Source: Pictodentalium vernedei (taxonomy: Eukaryota > Mollusca > Scaphopoda > Dentaliida > Dentaliidae). Taken from it: a stretch of DNA of 64,000 nt. The DNA lies in the NCBI GenBank assembly GCA_031216915.1, contig CM062293.1, positions 147,010,285 through 147,074,284 on the forward strand. Reading direction: 5' to 3'. Every line of letters starts with the position of its first letter. Within the stretch, counting starts at the first letter, position 1. Below are positions 52,401 to 62,896 of the stretch, one piece after another. The notes under the pieces are model-generated. The model saw only the letters and a list, made by a program, of their open reading frames with translations, did no database searches and had not been told where the DNA came from. The position numbers were made by a program, and so were the translations under genes.

Positions 52401-53285
52401 GACCCTTAAAGGGAAGTTGGAGGAGGGCTAACAGCCAGCGCATTTTAGTTAGAACTAGGTCTCCTCTACCGAAAAAAATTTGGCAAAGGTTAGTGCTCCT
52501 AGAGTGAATCTAAGGTATTTATAGAAAGGGTAGACCCGTTTTGGAGACCATTTTGGGGCTCCATATATTATATGAAAGTTGCATTGGGCTAATTTTTTGG
52601 GGGGGGGGGCAAAAATTGGGGGGGGGGAGGCAAAGGTCACCTGGCCCTCCCTCTTCACTGTTTCAAGACAAGACATCTTTCTTCACAAGCGATGCTATTC
52701 TGCAAAAGCAGGAACAAAAGAGTTGAATATCGTTCGTTCATAAAAAAGAAAGTTTGCTCCACCGAATATGAATGTATTTTCTTTGTTGGTTTGCATATCA
52801 ATTAGTGATGGTTTGTTACAGCAAAATATACAAGGACATGGACGACAGATGACAGACAGTCAGTCTAGCATATTTTCAGGGTTTAACCCTGCAGAATTTG
52901 GGGACCATACTGAACTGTGAACTCTCAGGAGTGTATCAATGATTGTCTGTGATACTTTGTGTATCTAAGTGTGTCTGTGTGTTTATGCGGGGGGAGGAAG
53001 ATTACTTTTTTTTTAACCATGACACAGAATGCTTTCTGCTGAAGGGTGACAAAGAAAACTCATTAACACTCTGCCACCGACATCGAAATATCAAAATTTT
53101 GATAAGCAAATTTTTCACATAATGCATGTAGGAATTTAACCAGTCTTGTTTCACAGTGCTCACACAGCCCTGTCAAATTAAACGGAGATAGTTAAATTCC
53201 TTGTTACATTATAAGAAAATTTATTTTTTTGAAATTTGGACAGTTTGACTTTTAGTTGCTTAAGTTAAGTACTGGTACACTCCTG
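52401..53285. other. No gene supported
   Basis: G-rich patch at 52600-52630; otherwise AT-rich. A decayed inverted repeat lies at about 53130-53205 (AGGAATTTAAC ... GTTAAATTCCT). Confidence 0.35.
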
Positions 53286-53289
53286 AACT

Positions 53290-53930
53290 GCATCATCGGC
53301 TTAATCTCTCCTTAGACAAAACGTAATGATAATAACACTTTGGCCGACCGCTGATTTGTTGCGGTTCTCGGGCAAGATGGCCTGACCTCTGTGCTCCCAA
53401 CTGGCTCCCTATTCACATGCTTTTTCTCTACTCCCAACACTCGGAAACGAACTGCTTGATGACATCCCTTACCCAATTCTGCCCAATCTCTCGGATTAGC
53501 ATACCACGTCCTTCATTCTTCCATCCCACTTCCCCATTACTCCCAGTGAATCTTATTCTTTTAGACTGGTATTTTGGGCATTCTAGAAGAAAGTGTTCCA
53601 GGGTCTCCACCATGCCTAAATTAGACATCTGTTTTCCCCAATTTTTCCCCTCAGCTTGAACAACAGTGACCCCTCAAAGATGCCATCAAGGTACTCTTCA
53701 AAACCAGTCTTCTCTTTATCATGCAGCCATGATGCAGGCCACCTTTGATTTGACCCCCTCATGCCAGTTAATGTTACCAACCTCAATGACTCTTTCTCTG
53801 ACGATTTTTTTTTACCCTGGTGGATTGTCCCTACGTATAGGTCCGAGATATCCAATGAGTAGTTCTCTATTAGCTTCCTCACTTAGACCATCCACCCTGT
53901 CTTGGTATTTGATAATCCTAATTTGGCACA
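53290..53930 (-). pseudogene. Broken LINE ORF2 C-terminus and 3'UTR (third LINE)
   Basis: On the minus strand, 53882-53616 reads an 88-residue frame containing SLRLVTLTGMRGSNQRWPAS then WLHDKEKTGFEEYLDG and LLFKLRGK. The chain continues in a different frame from 53628 with MVETLEHFLLECPKYQSKR, matching the C.C...ET.EHFLL.CP.Y motif that closes many LINE ORF2 proteins (the two expected Cys before it are lost). The frameshift near 53620 and missing upstream RT make it a 5'-truncated pseudogene. Downstream of the stop (below 53428) lies about 130 bp of probable 3'UTR. It is not the same lineage as the LINE at 6456. Confidence 0.75.
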
Positions 53931-54059
53931 GTGTGCCAAGATACACTGCACATTGATGGTACCCTTAGTCCCCACAAAGCAGCCATTTTTCTTTTGTAGA
54001 ACTGCATGCGATCAGGCAATTTATTTTATTTTTGTAAATATTGCTTTGCCATCAACAGT

Positions 54060-54320
54060 TCATGTTCATGTTTTTTTTTGTTTTAGGTCTCATAATCTAC
54101 AGAAAAGCATAGGTGGTGGTGTGTTTTGTCCCTTGAGTCCAAGGAAGCTTTGCAATGCTAAAGCATCACAAAGCCTTTTTTCAGTCAAAGGACAAATTTA
54201 TCAGTTTTATTAACTTGGGTAAAATATCAGACATAAACCATTTAATTTTTAAATTTGCAATGGTTATAAAGAGAGAACATGCAGGCAGCCAAAAGGACCA
54301 TACAGGTGAGCCTGAGAAAC
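54060..54320. repeat. Inverted pair, left member
   Basis: Matches 55405-55690 in reverse complement: CATAATCTACAGAAAAGCAT, GTCCCTTGAGTCCAAGGAAG, TTGCAATGCTAAAGCATCAC, GGTAAAATATCAGACATA, GCAGCCAAAAGG. The small hairpin TTGCAATGCTAAAGCA lies inside. Confidence 0.7.
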
Positions 54321-55404
54321 AGTTTTTCAACTTTTTAGGCCTTACCTTAAATCATTGCCAGCCCTGCCTTGGCAGATCAGTAGAGTGAAGTTACAAGCTC
54401 ACTGATATTCTATGGTTACTTCAGTTTCCACTACTCATAGTACTATTCAACATAATATCACGCTAGCTGTTGGAAATTTTATTAAAGCCGCAAAACAAAC
54501 AATTCTCACCCTCACATCACTCGAGGATGATTTTTGTCCCACTACACCTAACATGATGTCATCAAAATCAAAATACTGCTCATGAGATCTGATGAGATGC
54601 AAACTTTACTGTAAAATGAATTGCATATAAAAAAGTTCCTAATATACCAGATATATACTATAGAAGCGAACGAGTGCTAGCTCACGATTATGATTGATTA
54701 ACATACTGCAAGTTGAAACATCTCAGGCCCTTCCAGTGGCGGCGCCATGGGGGGGCGGGTACTTACCCCTCCACTTTTTTCGCCAAACTTAGTAAAAAAA
54801 TACTATCATTTTAATTTTTGTATTGAACGTTGAGATGTAATGGTGGGTATGCTTAATTCCATATTCCCAAGTGCACTAAATCAGAGAAGTTTTTAAATTA
54901 TGTTTGTTGTGTGTGGTACACCCCCCCCCCCCCCCCCTACCCCCACCCACACACACATTAGCTGCAAACAACAAACAAGAGTCGAGGGCCCAAATTGCAA
55001 CAAGGCGTGCCGCATTCAAACGGTCTGAAACATACCGCTTAAGAGTATTCAAGGAATGCTAAAATCAAGAGTGTGCTACGCATCCATTTGGAATGTAGCC
55101 TACTTTCATTTTCGATTTGAGTGTCATTTGGTGCTTTGTGCTCGCACTTTACAACAGCGTTCTTCCATTAAAATGTCACCATGTACGACGTTTTCTACTG
55201 AAAGACCTAACCAATAAGTTTCATAAGGATAAAACAGTTTTAATTTAACTGTCTGAGAATGTTCCAGAGAACACCATTTACAACGTAAGTTTTACAAATT
55301 TTCTCAACTTCGGGAGGGTGAAACCCACCCTGACTCCGCACCGAGGCCGCTGCTGTGCAGCGAGCAATACCAAACTGTACCCCCTCACTTCTGTAACTCT
55401 GGCA
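54321..55404. other. No gene supported; poly-C tract
   Basis: CCAGTGGCGGCGCCATGGGG at about 54735 and its inverse GGCACCGCCACTGG at 55400 mark possible element ends. C run about 54920-54937. Confidence 0.35.
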
Positions 55405-55690
55405 CCGCCACTGGGCCCTTCTGCATGGGCCTTTTGGCTGCTGCATTCTCTCTTTTTTAAACAATACAAATTTAGAAAATAATTAAATGGTCTATGTCTG
55501 ATATTTTACCCAAGTTCATAAAATTAATAAATTTGTGCCTTGAGTGCAACAAGGTTTTGCAATGCTTTAGCATTGCAAAGCCTTCTTCCAGAAAAGGGAC
55601 AATATACTCCACCACTCATGCTATTCTGTGGATTATGAAGCCTAAAACATAAAACAAACTAAGAATATAAACTTTTGATGCTAAAGAAAT
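55405..55690. repeat. Inverted pair, right member
   Basis: See 54060-54320. The spacing between members is about 1.1 kb. Confidence 0.7.
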
Positions 55691-55934
55691 AATTACAAAA
55701 ATAAAAAATACGGGGCCTGAAGCACTCATCTTGAACAGAACAAAATATAAACAGAGTCCAAGAATGAGTCTACATTAAGCAATCCATCTCCATAGGATAC
55801 ACTGTCAATCCTTGAGCCGCTCCGTAGTGACAAAAATAATCTGGGCATCATGCCTTTTCTTCGGATGATCATAATGTAAAATGTAGAGCTCCCCTATGAA
55901 GCCTCTTGATACAACCTATGTGGATTAATCTTAG

Positions 55935-57452
55935 TTACACACCACTAGAGGGTACTGAATACAAAATTTTTAATTCTTCAGCTACATGGCCAATTCCTGT
56001 TCCCATAGGGAGCCCAAATATTAACCCAGGCTCCTGATTTGAACAAAGTTGAATCTGACTTCCCTGGAGATGTTGTGTTCCAAATATGAAAGCATTCTGA
56101 CTGTTGGATCTGAAGAAGATTTTTGAAGGAATTCTCTCATATTGTACTCGGTTAAATTTCAGGTTCCCATATGGTGCCCAAATATTAACCCAGGCACTTG
56201 AATTGAACAAACTTGAATCTGATCCCCCCCCCCACCCACCCACCCTCCTAGAGATGTTGTATACCAAATATGAAAGCATTCCGACTGGTGGATCTGAAGA
56301 TGAAGATTTTTAAAGAAATTTCTTCATATCACACTAAGTAAAAATTTGGGCTACCATAGCGAGCCCAAATATACACCTAGGAATCTGATTTGAACAAACT
56401 TGAATCTGACCCCCCTAGAGAAGTTGCATACCAAATATGAACGCATTCTGACTGGTGGAAGAAGATTTTAAAAAATTATCCCCAATATTGTTTAAAGCTA
56501 AAATTTGGGCCCAAATATTAACATAGGGACTTGGTTTGAACAATCTTGAATCTGACCCTCATAACAATGATGTACACGAAACATTAAAAGATTATGACTG
56601 GTGGTTCTGAAGAAGATTTAAAAAGAATATCCCCCATATTACCCTAAGTTAAATATTCAGGCTCCTGTATTGAACCCAAATATGAACCAATGGGCTTTAT
56701 TTTAACAAACTTGTATCTGATCCCCCTATGAATGCTGTATACCGAATATCAAAAGATTCTGATGATTGGTTCTGGAGAAAAGATTTTTAAAATTTTTTGC
56801 AAATATGCTGACTCGGCATTTTTTCGATGCCCATTACAGAACACCCTAACAAAACTGTTTGCAATTTTTTTTACCATTCAATTCTACTAGTCCTAAGGAT
56901 GCTTCATACCAAAAAACAGCTCTCTGTTCAGTGTGATTTGCGAAATATGGGTGTTTGAAAATATTTCTATTTTTAGCTCCCAAGGTTCCCATGGGGATGC
57001 AGGAATTTTTTTTTTTGCATGACTCAAGTACTTATGACCCAATAATACCACATACCATTGGCTCAGAAAATAGAAATTTTGGGGGGGCCAAAAATCTTAC
57101 CCCTCCCATTACAAAGCCAAATATTGCTTCACGAACTTCGTTTGAACAAACTTGATTCTACACCTCATGAGAACGCTCCATAACATATATCAAGTCATTG
57201 CACACACTGGTTCATGAGAAGATTTTAAAAATATTTTGGAGCATTTTCCCCCACTCCCTCCCTATGGGGCTGGGCATGTTGAGTTGAACAAAATGCAATG
57301 CCCCTTTGGGACCATAACTCACAAAAACTTTCACTTGAATTGGCCCAGTGGTTTTGAAGGAGAAGGCCAAAACATGGTGTTGATGGATGGACGGACGATG
57401 GATGGAGAGCGATGAGATTAGCTCAGCTTGACTTTGTCAAGATTAGCTAAAA
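55935..57452 (+). mobile_element. Pearl/Helitron-like element, copy C
   Basis: About five units of roughly 160 bp (55990-56800) with CCAAATATGAAAGCATTCTG, GTGGATCTGAAGA and AGCCCAAATAT.A.CC. The downstream block TTTAGCTCCCAAGGTTCCCA parallels copies A and B. It ends GATGGATGGACGGACGATGG, then the degenerate hairpin CTTGACTTTGTCAAG within AGCTCAG...TTAGCT, then AAAAA. Confidence 0.7.
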
Positions 57453-57587
57453 AAAACTGCACACGCAATTTTACAAAAAAAGGCCTGAGAAACAGAAGAT
57501 CAGCTTGGTGAGGCCTTATTCCCATACTGGGGTAATATATTTTCTTGAGTGGTTTGAGACTGAAAAGGTTTATTCCAAATGTAGAGA

Positions 57588-57810
57588 TTAAAACTTCACC
57601 TAACAAACTGACCACATCCGCCTGCATAATTTATAAATTAAGCAGTTGAAAAAATATATATATTTAAAAAAAAATCAAGACAACCATATCATAGGATCCC
57701 TAATTGAAACAAGCATTTGATATGGTTTTGTTGAAATTTTTTGATAAATTTAAAATAGCCATAATTAAAATAATAAATTTTGATATTCTGTGCTTTGGGA
57801 ATAGGGTTAA
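57588..57810 (+). mobile_element. TTAA-family MITE, diverged
   Basis: TTAAAACTTCACCTAACAAA ... GGGAATAGGGTTAA, with CACATCCGCCTGCATAAT (subfamily 2 marker). The central stem is partly deleted (CCATATCATAGGATCCCTAA ... TTGATATGG). Confidence 0.65.
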
Positions 57811-58103
57811 TCCTACTCGTGGGATAAAAAACTATTTTACTTCTTTCTTTAATTATTCTATATGTAATTAACCAATAATAATATTTATTCTGAACTGATT
57901 TTATTCAGACATTACACAATAAATTTACATCTTCACATACGATACAGAGACTCTCTTTTCATATATTTGCATAAAAGAGGAAAAATGGTTTTCAAGTACA
58001 CTTAACACAGTCATAAAATTTAATAGTCACAACAGACATCTCAAACTCTTCTCATACAGTGAAAACATCTTACCTGAATAGACAACTTATGACTATTCAA
58101 TTA
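57811..58103. other. No recognised feature
   Basis: AT-rich spacer without frames of note. Confidence 0.3.
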
Positions 58104-58111
58104 ACATGATG

Positions 58112-58744
58112 GGTTCATTCCCACTAGACCAATTCCCTTTAGACCAATTCCCACAAGGCCAATTCCCCTCAGACCAACTCATGTGTTCCACTTTTAAAAT
58201 AAAATAATTCTATTTCAAGAATTTGATATATTTATAAATATTTATAAATATGTATTTGATGTTTTTGATATTCAAGTCTGAAAATAAGCAGTCTGTCATT
58301 TGCAGAATAAGGTCCCCATAGGGTGAATTTGCTGTTGCAATCCCATACAGTGGGTCAGTTTATCCTCTGGGTACCTCTTTCTGTTTATGTTTGAGACCTT
58401 AATTCAGGTTGAGGTTCACAGAGGGTAAATTTAGTGATGCTACCAGGGTAGCATCACCAAATTCACCCTCTGGGGACCTAATTTTTCAGATGATAGTCTG
58501 CTTATTTTCTAGCTTGTTTATATTTTATAAACTGAAATGATATAAACCTATATTTTTTGTATTTATGCTTATAATTATGTTTTTTATCAAATAAAGTGCT
58601 TATCAGTAAATAAATGTTTTCTTAATTATCCTTAATCAACCCTTAATCAATAACAGTATGTAGTTGGTCTAAAGGGAATTGGTCTTTTGGGAATTGGCCT
58701 AAAGGGAATTGGTCTAAAGGGAATTGGTCTAGTGGGAAGACACC
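58112..58744. mobile_element. Foldback transposon with GACCAATTCCCTTTA minisatellite ends
   Basis: Flanked by ACATGATG at 58104-58111 and 58745-58752 (8-bp TSD). The left end has TTCCCACTAGACCAATTCCC and three to four 15-bp units GACCAATTCCCTTTA. The right end has five units inverted (TAAAGGGAATTGGTC) and TAGTGGGAA. The interior contains the MITE copy 58275-58512. No transposase. Same architecture as 34852-36085 with a different monomer. Confidence 0.85.
58275..58512. mobile_element. MITE, second copy of 19760-20011 (opposite orientation)
   Basis: TCTGAAAATAAGCAGTCTGT ... AAGGTCCCCATAGGGTGAAT and ATTCACCCTCTGGGGACCTA ... GTCTGCTTATTTTCTAG. The interior CAGAGGGTAAATTTAGTGAT and GTGATGCTACC hairpin are shared. 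It sits inside the minisatellite-ended element. Confidence 0.75.
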
Positions 58745-58789
58745 ACATGATGATGACAGGAATTTTGTCATTTTCCTTTCTTTCAGTCA

Positions 58790-58868
58790 TGAACTGAACA
58801 TTTATTCTATAATATCCTTTTTGACAGAGTTTACAGATCTCTGTCGAAACAAAATATAATAAATATAA
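58790..58868. repeat. Degenerate hairpin related to the pogo-like MITE core
   Basis: TTTATTCTATAATATCCTTT ... GACAGAG ... CTCTGTCGAAACAAAATATA: the same ATTCTATTATATCTTGTTTG stem as at 59464, eroded. Confidence 0.5.
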
Positions 58869-58872
58869 TAGA

Positions 58873-58980
58873 TTAACCTTTTTCCCAATGTAATGGCCAA
58901 AACCAGTCAGCACTATTCATAAAACTTACCATTCAATTTTCATTATTTTTTCATTTTTTGTCTCAAACTAGATGTGACCT
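58873..58980 (-). repeat. Half copy of TTAA-family MITE, subfamily 1
   Basis: TTAACCTTTTTCCCAATGTA, GGCCAAAACCAGTCAGC and TTTTTTGTCTCAAA are the inverted right half of the 36614/22602 elements. The other half is missing. Confidence 0.6.
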
Positions 58981-59219
58981 GTCCCAACTTGGGACCAAGA
59001 AAACCCCCTATGGCACATTCTCTGATAGTGGGCAACATTAATACCAAGTATCATTAATATCCTTCAAGACAAACAAAAGTTCTGAGCTGGACCCAACTTC
59101 TTATAGTTAGATTTGGATGTGAGGTATGTGAACTTGAACTAAGTCTATGACCCTGACCTTAAAGGCAGGCATTCCAACCTTATTAGCGACACACCTTCTG
59201 GTGGTGGGCAACATTAATA

Positions 59220-59649
59220 CAGTGGAGTCCACTTAATTTGATATCTCTTAATTGTATATCCCTGTTAATTGAATATAATTTTCAAACACAAAACCATTTA
59301 CCATACCTTCAGTACAAATTTGATCTGTTAATTGCATATGGGTTGTAGAGTAAACTCCTGTTAATTGTATATAAATTTTTATAATATGTCGAAAAAATGA
59401 CTGTGACATGCACCAAATTCCCCTTATTTATCAACCTTTTTGGCCCCACTTCATCCAATACAGGCATTTATTCTATTATATCTTGTTTGACAGAGCTCTA
59501 TGAGCTCTGTCAAACAAGATATAATAGAATAAATGCTCAGTTTATCTCCAGAACACAGGAAACTGACCAAATCCCTGTTAATTGTATACTCCTGTTAACT
59601 GATTAATTTTCACTGGAAAAATGGATATTCAATTAAGAGGATTCTAGTG
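59220..59649. mobile_element. Pogo/Tc1-like MITE, copy 1
   Basis: TA on both sides. The left end CAGTGGAGTCCACTTAATT is inverted relative to the right end TTCAATTAAGAGGATTCTAG. The central stem TTATTCTATTATATCTTGTT ... GACAGAGCTCTATGAGCTCTG is perfect over about 33 bp. 430 bp; no coding. CAGTRGARTCC ends with a TA target fit the Tc1/mariner/pogo group (inference). Confidence 0.85.
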
Positions 59650-59878
59650 TACCAAGTATAATTTGGGAGCTTTCTTGAGAAATTATGCCAGGTCTTCATC
59701 TGTTCAATTAGGAAATAGATCAATTTCCAGTGTTTATTAAGTCCTTAACTGACCATAAACAATGGAAACATAATTCCTTCGTAACTGTCTCTGTTGACTG
59801 GCAATTAATTGAAAAATGTTAAAACCACAGAGGACAATACAATTACCCAGTGCTTGTTGTATATTAACAATATTGTAC
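59650..59878. other. No recognised feature
   Basis: AT-rich spacer between two TA-flanked elements. Confidence 0.3.
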
Positions 59879-59880
59879 TA

Positions 59881-60583
59881 CAGTAGAACCTGTCTTGAGA
59901 GACCACCCTTTGGGCCACACAAAAGTGGTCTCTCAAGACAGATGGTCTCTCATAACAGGTTTCAAGTTTTCTCAAGTCAGTGAATAACCAACCACAAAAT
60001 TCAGAAATGGATTTTTGTAATTACTTTGTAGTTGTTCTTTTTAATGAAGTTTTTGTAACAAATTGAAATGGACTGTTACAAAAATGACAGATAGGATTAT
60101 AAAAATAAATTTGTGTTGAAAATCTTCAATGAAGATTTTCAACACAAATTTATTTTTATAATCCTATCTGTCACAATTCAGGTATGTATGAAATTGTTTA
60201 TTCAGCAATAATCCTAATTTTTTCACAGGGGTCTTATAAAAACATCTCAATCTTTAATGAGTTATGAAACTGAATAGCAGTTGAAACCCAATTAGGAACT
60301 TTTAATACTTTTAATTATGTTAGTATAACCTCAATGGATTTTCCAATTCCAGAACAAGTAAAAAGTTTTTATCATGGCTTCAGTCTTCAAAGGGGTGGCC
60401 TCTCAAGACAGGTCCATTATGGCATAAAAATACAAGTTGGTACCAGGCCACAGTGGTCTCTCAAGACAGGTGGTCCCCCATATCAGGTCCATTATAGAGT
60501 AAAACCAATCGGTGCCTGGCAGATGTGGTCTGTCAAGACAGGTGGTCTCTCAAGACAGTGGTCTCTCAAGACAGGTTTTACTG
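59881..60583. mobile_element. TA-flanked element with GGTCTCTCAAGACAGG repeats
   Basis: Left end CAGTAGAACCTGTCTTGAGA and right end CTCAAGACAGGTTTTACTG are inverted, with TA outside each. TGGTCTCTCAAGACAG recurs at least six times in the right third and twice at the left. An internal perfect hairpin at about 60091-60169 pairs AATTTGTGTTGAAAATCTTC with GAAGATTTTCAACACAAATT. 703 bp. A 129-codon frame through the repeats is not a gene. Confidence 0.8.
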
Positions 60584-60719
60584 TATTCTATATTCTTGTT
60601 TTGTATTTCAATGTTTATGTTCTGTTTTCTACTTTTGTTTGGCTGTATTGTACTTATGATTTTGACCATAGAATAATATGGATGAAAATAAGTATTGATT
60701 CTCAGTTTTCTTTACCCCA

Positions 60720-60960
60720 ATAATGGTAGAATATATAGCTTTCCTAGTTGGTCAGAATCGACCAAGCCTTTGATTCAAAGTGACAAAAACTATGGCGCAA
60801 ATAGACCATTGGGGTCTACCCTGCCACTTTAAGCCCACAGGGCAATCAGGATTACATGCCTTGCCCAAGGACACAAAGCGGTTACCCCTGGTGGGAATCA
60901 AACCATGGACCTTTCAGTCTGAAGTCCAATGCCGTAACCACTGAGTCACCGCACTGCCTG
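60720..60960 (-). repeat. tRNA-headed SINE, related family
   Basis: Minus strand: GGCAGTGCGGTGACTCAGTG, GGTTACGGC (A box region), ATGGTTTGATTCCCACC (B box), TTTGTGTCCTTGGGCAAGGC, then a body different from the 22015 SINE. No clear tail; boundary near 60720 is approximate. Confidence 0.7.
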
Positions 60961-61003
60961 ACAGAGTATGGAAAACTTAGATTACATTTCAAGACAATTA
61001 ATA

Positions 61004-61432
61004 CAGTGGAGTCCACTTAATTGGATATCTCTTAATTGTATATCCCTGTTAATTGAATATAATTTTAAAACACAAAACCATTTACCATACCTTCAGTAAA
61101 AATTTGTTCTGTTAATTGCATATGGGTTGTAGAGTAAACTCCTGTTAATTGTATATAAATTTTTATAATATGTCAAAAAAATTACTGTAACACGCACCAA
61201 ATTCCCCTTATTTATCAACCTTTTTGACCTCACTACATCCAATACAGGCATTTATTCTATTATATCTTGTTTGACAGAGCTCTATGAGCTCAGTCAAACA
61301 AGATTAATAGAATAAATGCTCAGTTTACCTCCAGAACACAGGAAACTGACCATATCCCTGTTAATTGTATACTCCTGTTAATTGAATAATTTTCGCTGGC
61401 AAAATGGATATTCAATTAAGAGGATTCTACTG
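61004..61432. mobile_element. Pogo/Tc1-like MITE, copy 2
   Basis: TA-flanked, CAGTGGAGTCCACTTAATTG ... CAATTAAGAGGATTCTACTG. Central stem as in copy 1, with one arm mutated (GAGCTCAGTCAAACAAGATT). The 5' flank ATTAATA resembles that of copy 1. Confidence 0.88.
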
Positions 61433-61724
61433 TACTTGGCTTAATTAATAGTCAACAAGATGACACAATAACTATTTGAAAGAGAGGATCATTGATAATA
61501 TAAATGTACCGCCCTGCAGGATAGTAGAGTCAATTTATTACTGAACCTCCCTATAAAAATGACATGGTTTTATTTATCTGCTGTAAACAATACTTTATCA
61601 TACAATAAGTATGTACTGAGTATGTAATTACCCGAATACAGCCTGTATCAGGGACCCCTGAAACAAAATCGATATCTTGCAACTGCATAATACAAGTGCA
61701 TGTTTGGTCATGATTTGTTTACAT
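61433..61724. other. No recognised feature
   Basis: AT-rich spacer between MITE copies 2 and 3. Confidence 0.3.
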
Positions 61725-61726
61725 TA

Positions 61727-62156
61727 CAGTGAAGCCCACTTAATTGGATATCTCTTAATTGTATATCCCTGTTAATTGAATATAATTTTCAAGCACAAAA
61801 CCATTTACCATATCTTCAGTACAAATTTGATCTGTTAATTGCATATGGGTTGTAAAGTAAACTCCTGTTAATTGTATAGAAATTTTTGTAATATGTCGAA
61901 AACATTACTGTGACACGCACCAAATTCCCCTTATTTATCAACCTTTTTGGCTTCACTCCATCCAATACATGCATTTATACTATTATATCTTGTTTGACAG
62001 AGCTCTATGAGCTCTGTCAAACAAGATATAATAGAATAAATGCTCAGTTTACCTCCAGAACACAGGAAACTGACCAAATGCCTGTTAATTGTATACTCCT
62101 GTTAAATGAATAATTTTCACTGGCAAAATGGATATTCAATTAAGAGGATTCTACTG
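61727..62156. mobile_element. Pogo/Tc1-like MITE, copy 3
   Basis: TA-flanked, CAGTGAAGCCCACTTAATTG ... CAATTAAGAGGATTCTACTG, with a perfect central stem closing at GAGCTCTATGAGCTC. Three copies of this family lie within 3 kb in the same orientation. Confidence 0.88.
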
Positions 62157-62454
62157 TACTATTTGTAGGACATTACATGCTTTTGAAGCAGGTTTGTATT
62201 TACGAAAATGAAAAAAACCCAAAACACTCCTCTCAAGTATAATTATCACATTATGGAACCACATTGCTTTTATGCTTTTGTATCTGAATAACTGGAAGCT
62301 TTCTACCTGGAACAATACACAGTCTTTTGAAAGTGTGCACACCCAAAAAGTTAGTCCAAGGATCGCAAAGGTTCAAAGTAGCCATATACAGTTTCAACCC
62401 AAGCGACAAGCATTTTTACAAGTGTGAAAATAAAATCTGAAATTGAAATGCTAG
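62157..62454. other. No recognised feature
   Basis: AT-rich spacer. Confidence 0.3.
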
Positions 62455-62845
62455 TTAACACTTTAGGCAACACAGACGATATCAAAATTTATTATTTTAA
62501 ATATAATTTTTTTTAATTTTTCAAAAAATTTCAACAAAACCATATCATGTGACCCCTCTTTGGAATGGGCTCGACTAGCTCGTTCCAATGAGGAGTCACA
62601 TGATATGGTTTGGTTGAAATTTTTCAATGCACACAATATCCCAAATTAGAATTTTTATTATTTTTTGGAAAATAATTTCCAAACATTTCATCAAAACCAT
62701 ATCATGTGACCCTAATTGCAACGAGCCTGTTCCAGTGAAGGGTCACGGGATATGGTTTTGTTGAAAGTTTTGAAAGAATAATGTTTTTTATCTGTTCCGT
62801 TTGTAAATTATGTTTGAGGATGTGGCCGATTCGTTACGTAATGTG
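62455..62845 (-). mobile_element. TTAA-family MITE with two tandem palindromes
   Basis: TTAACACTTTAGGCAACACA then GACGATATCAAAATTTATTA is the subfamily 2 end in reverse orientation. The first hairpin at about 62520-62625 (ACCATATCATGTGACCCCTC ... ATGATATGGT). A second, shorter one at about 62685-62765 (CCATATCATGTGACCC ... GGGTCACGGGATATGG). The far end is eroded (GAGGATGTGGCCGATTCG). A double-core copy is unusual. Confidence 0.7.
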
Positions 62846-62896
62846 TTCAGAAAGTTATTACAGATGAGAATAAATCTATCATCACCGTCATGTTTA

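Noticed and set aside
60334..60723. 129-codon frame with repeated Trp-Ser-Leu-Lys-Thr-Gly
   Set aside because: Created by the GGTCTCTCAAGACAGG repeats of the TA-flanked element.
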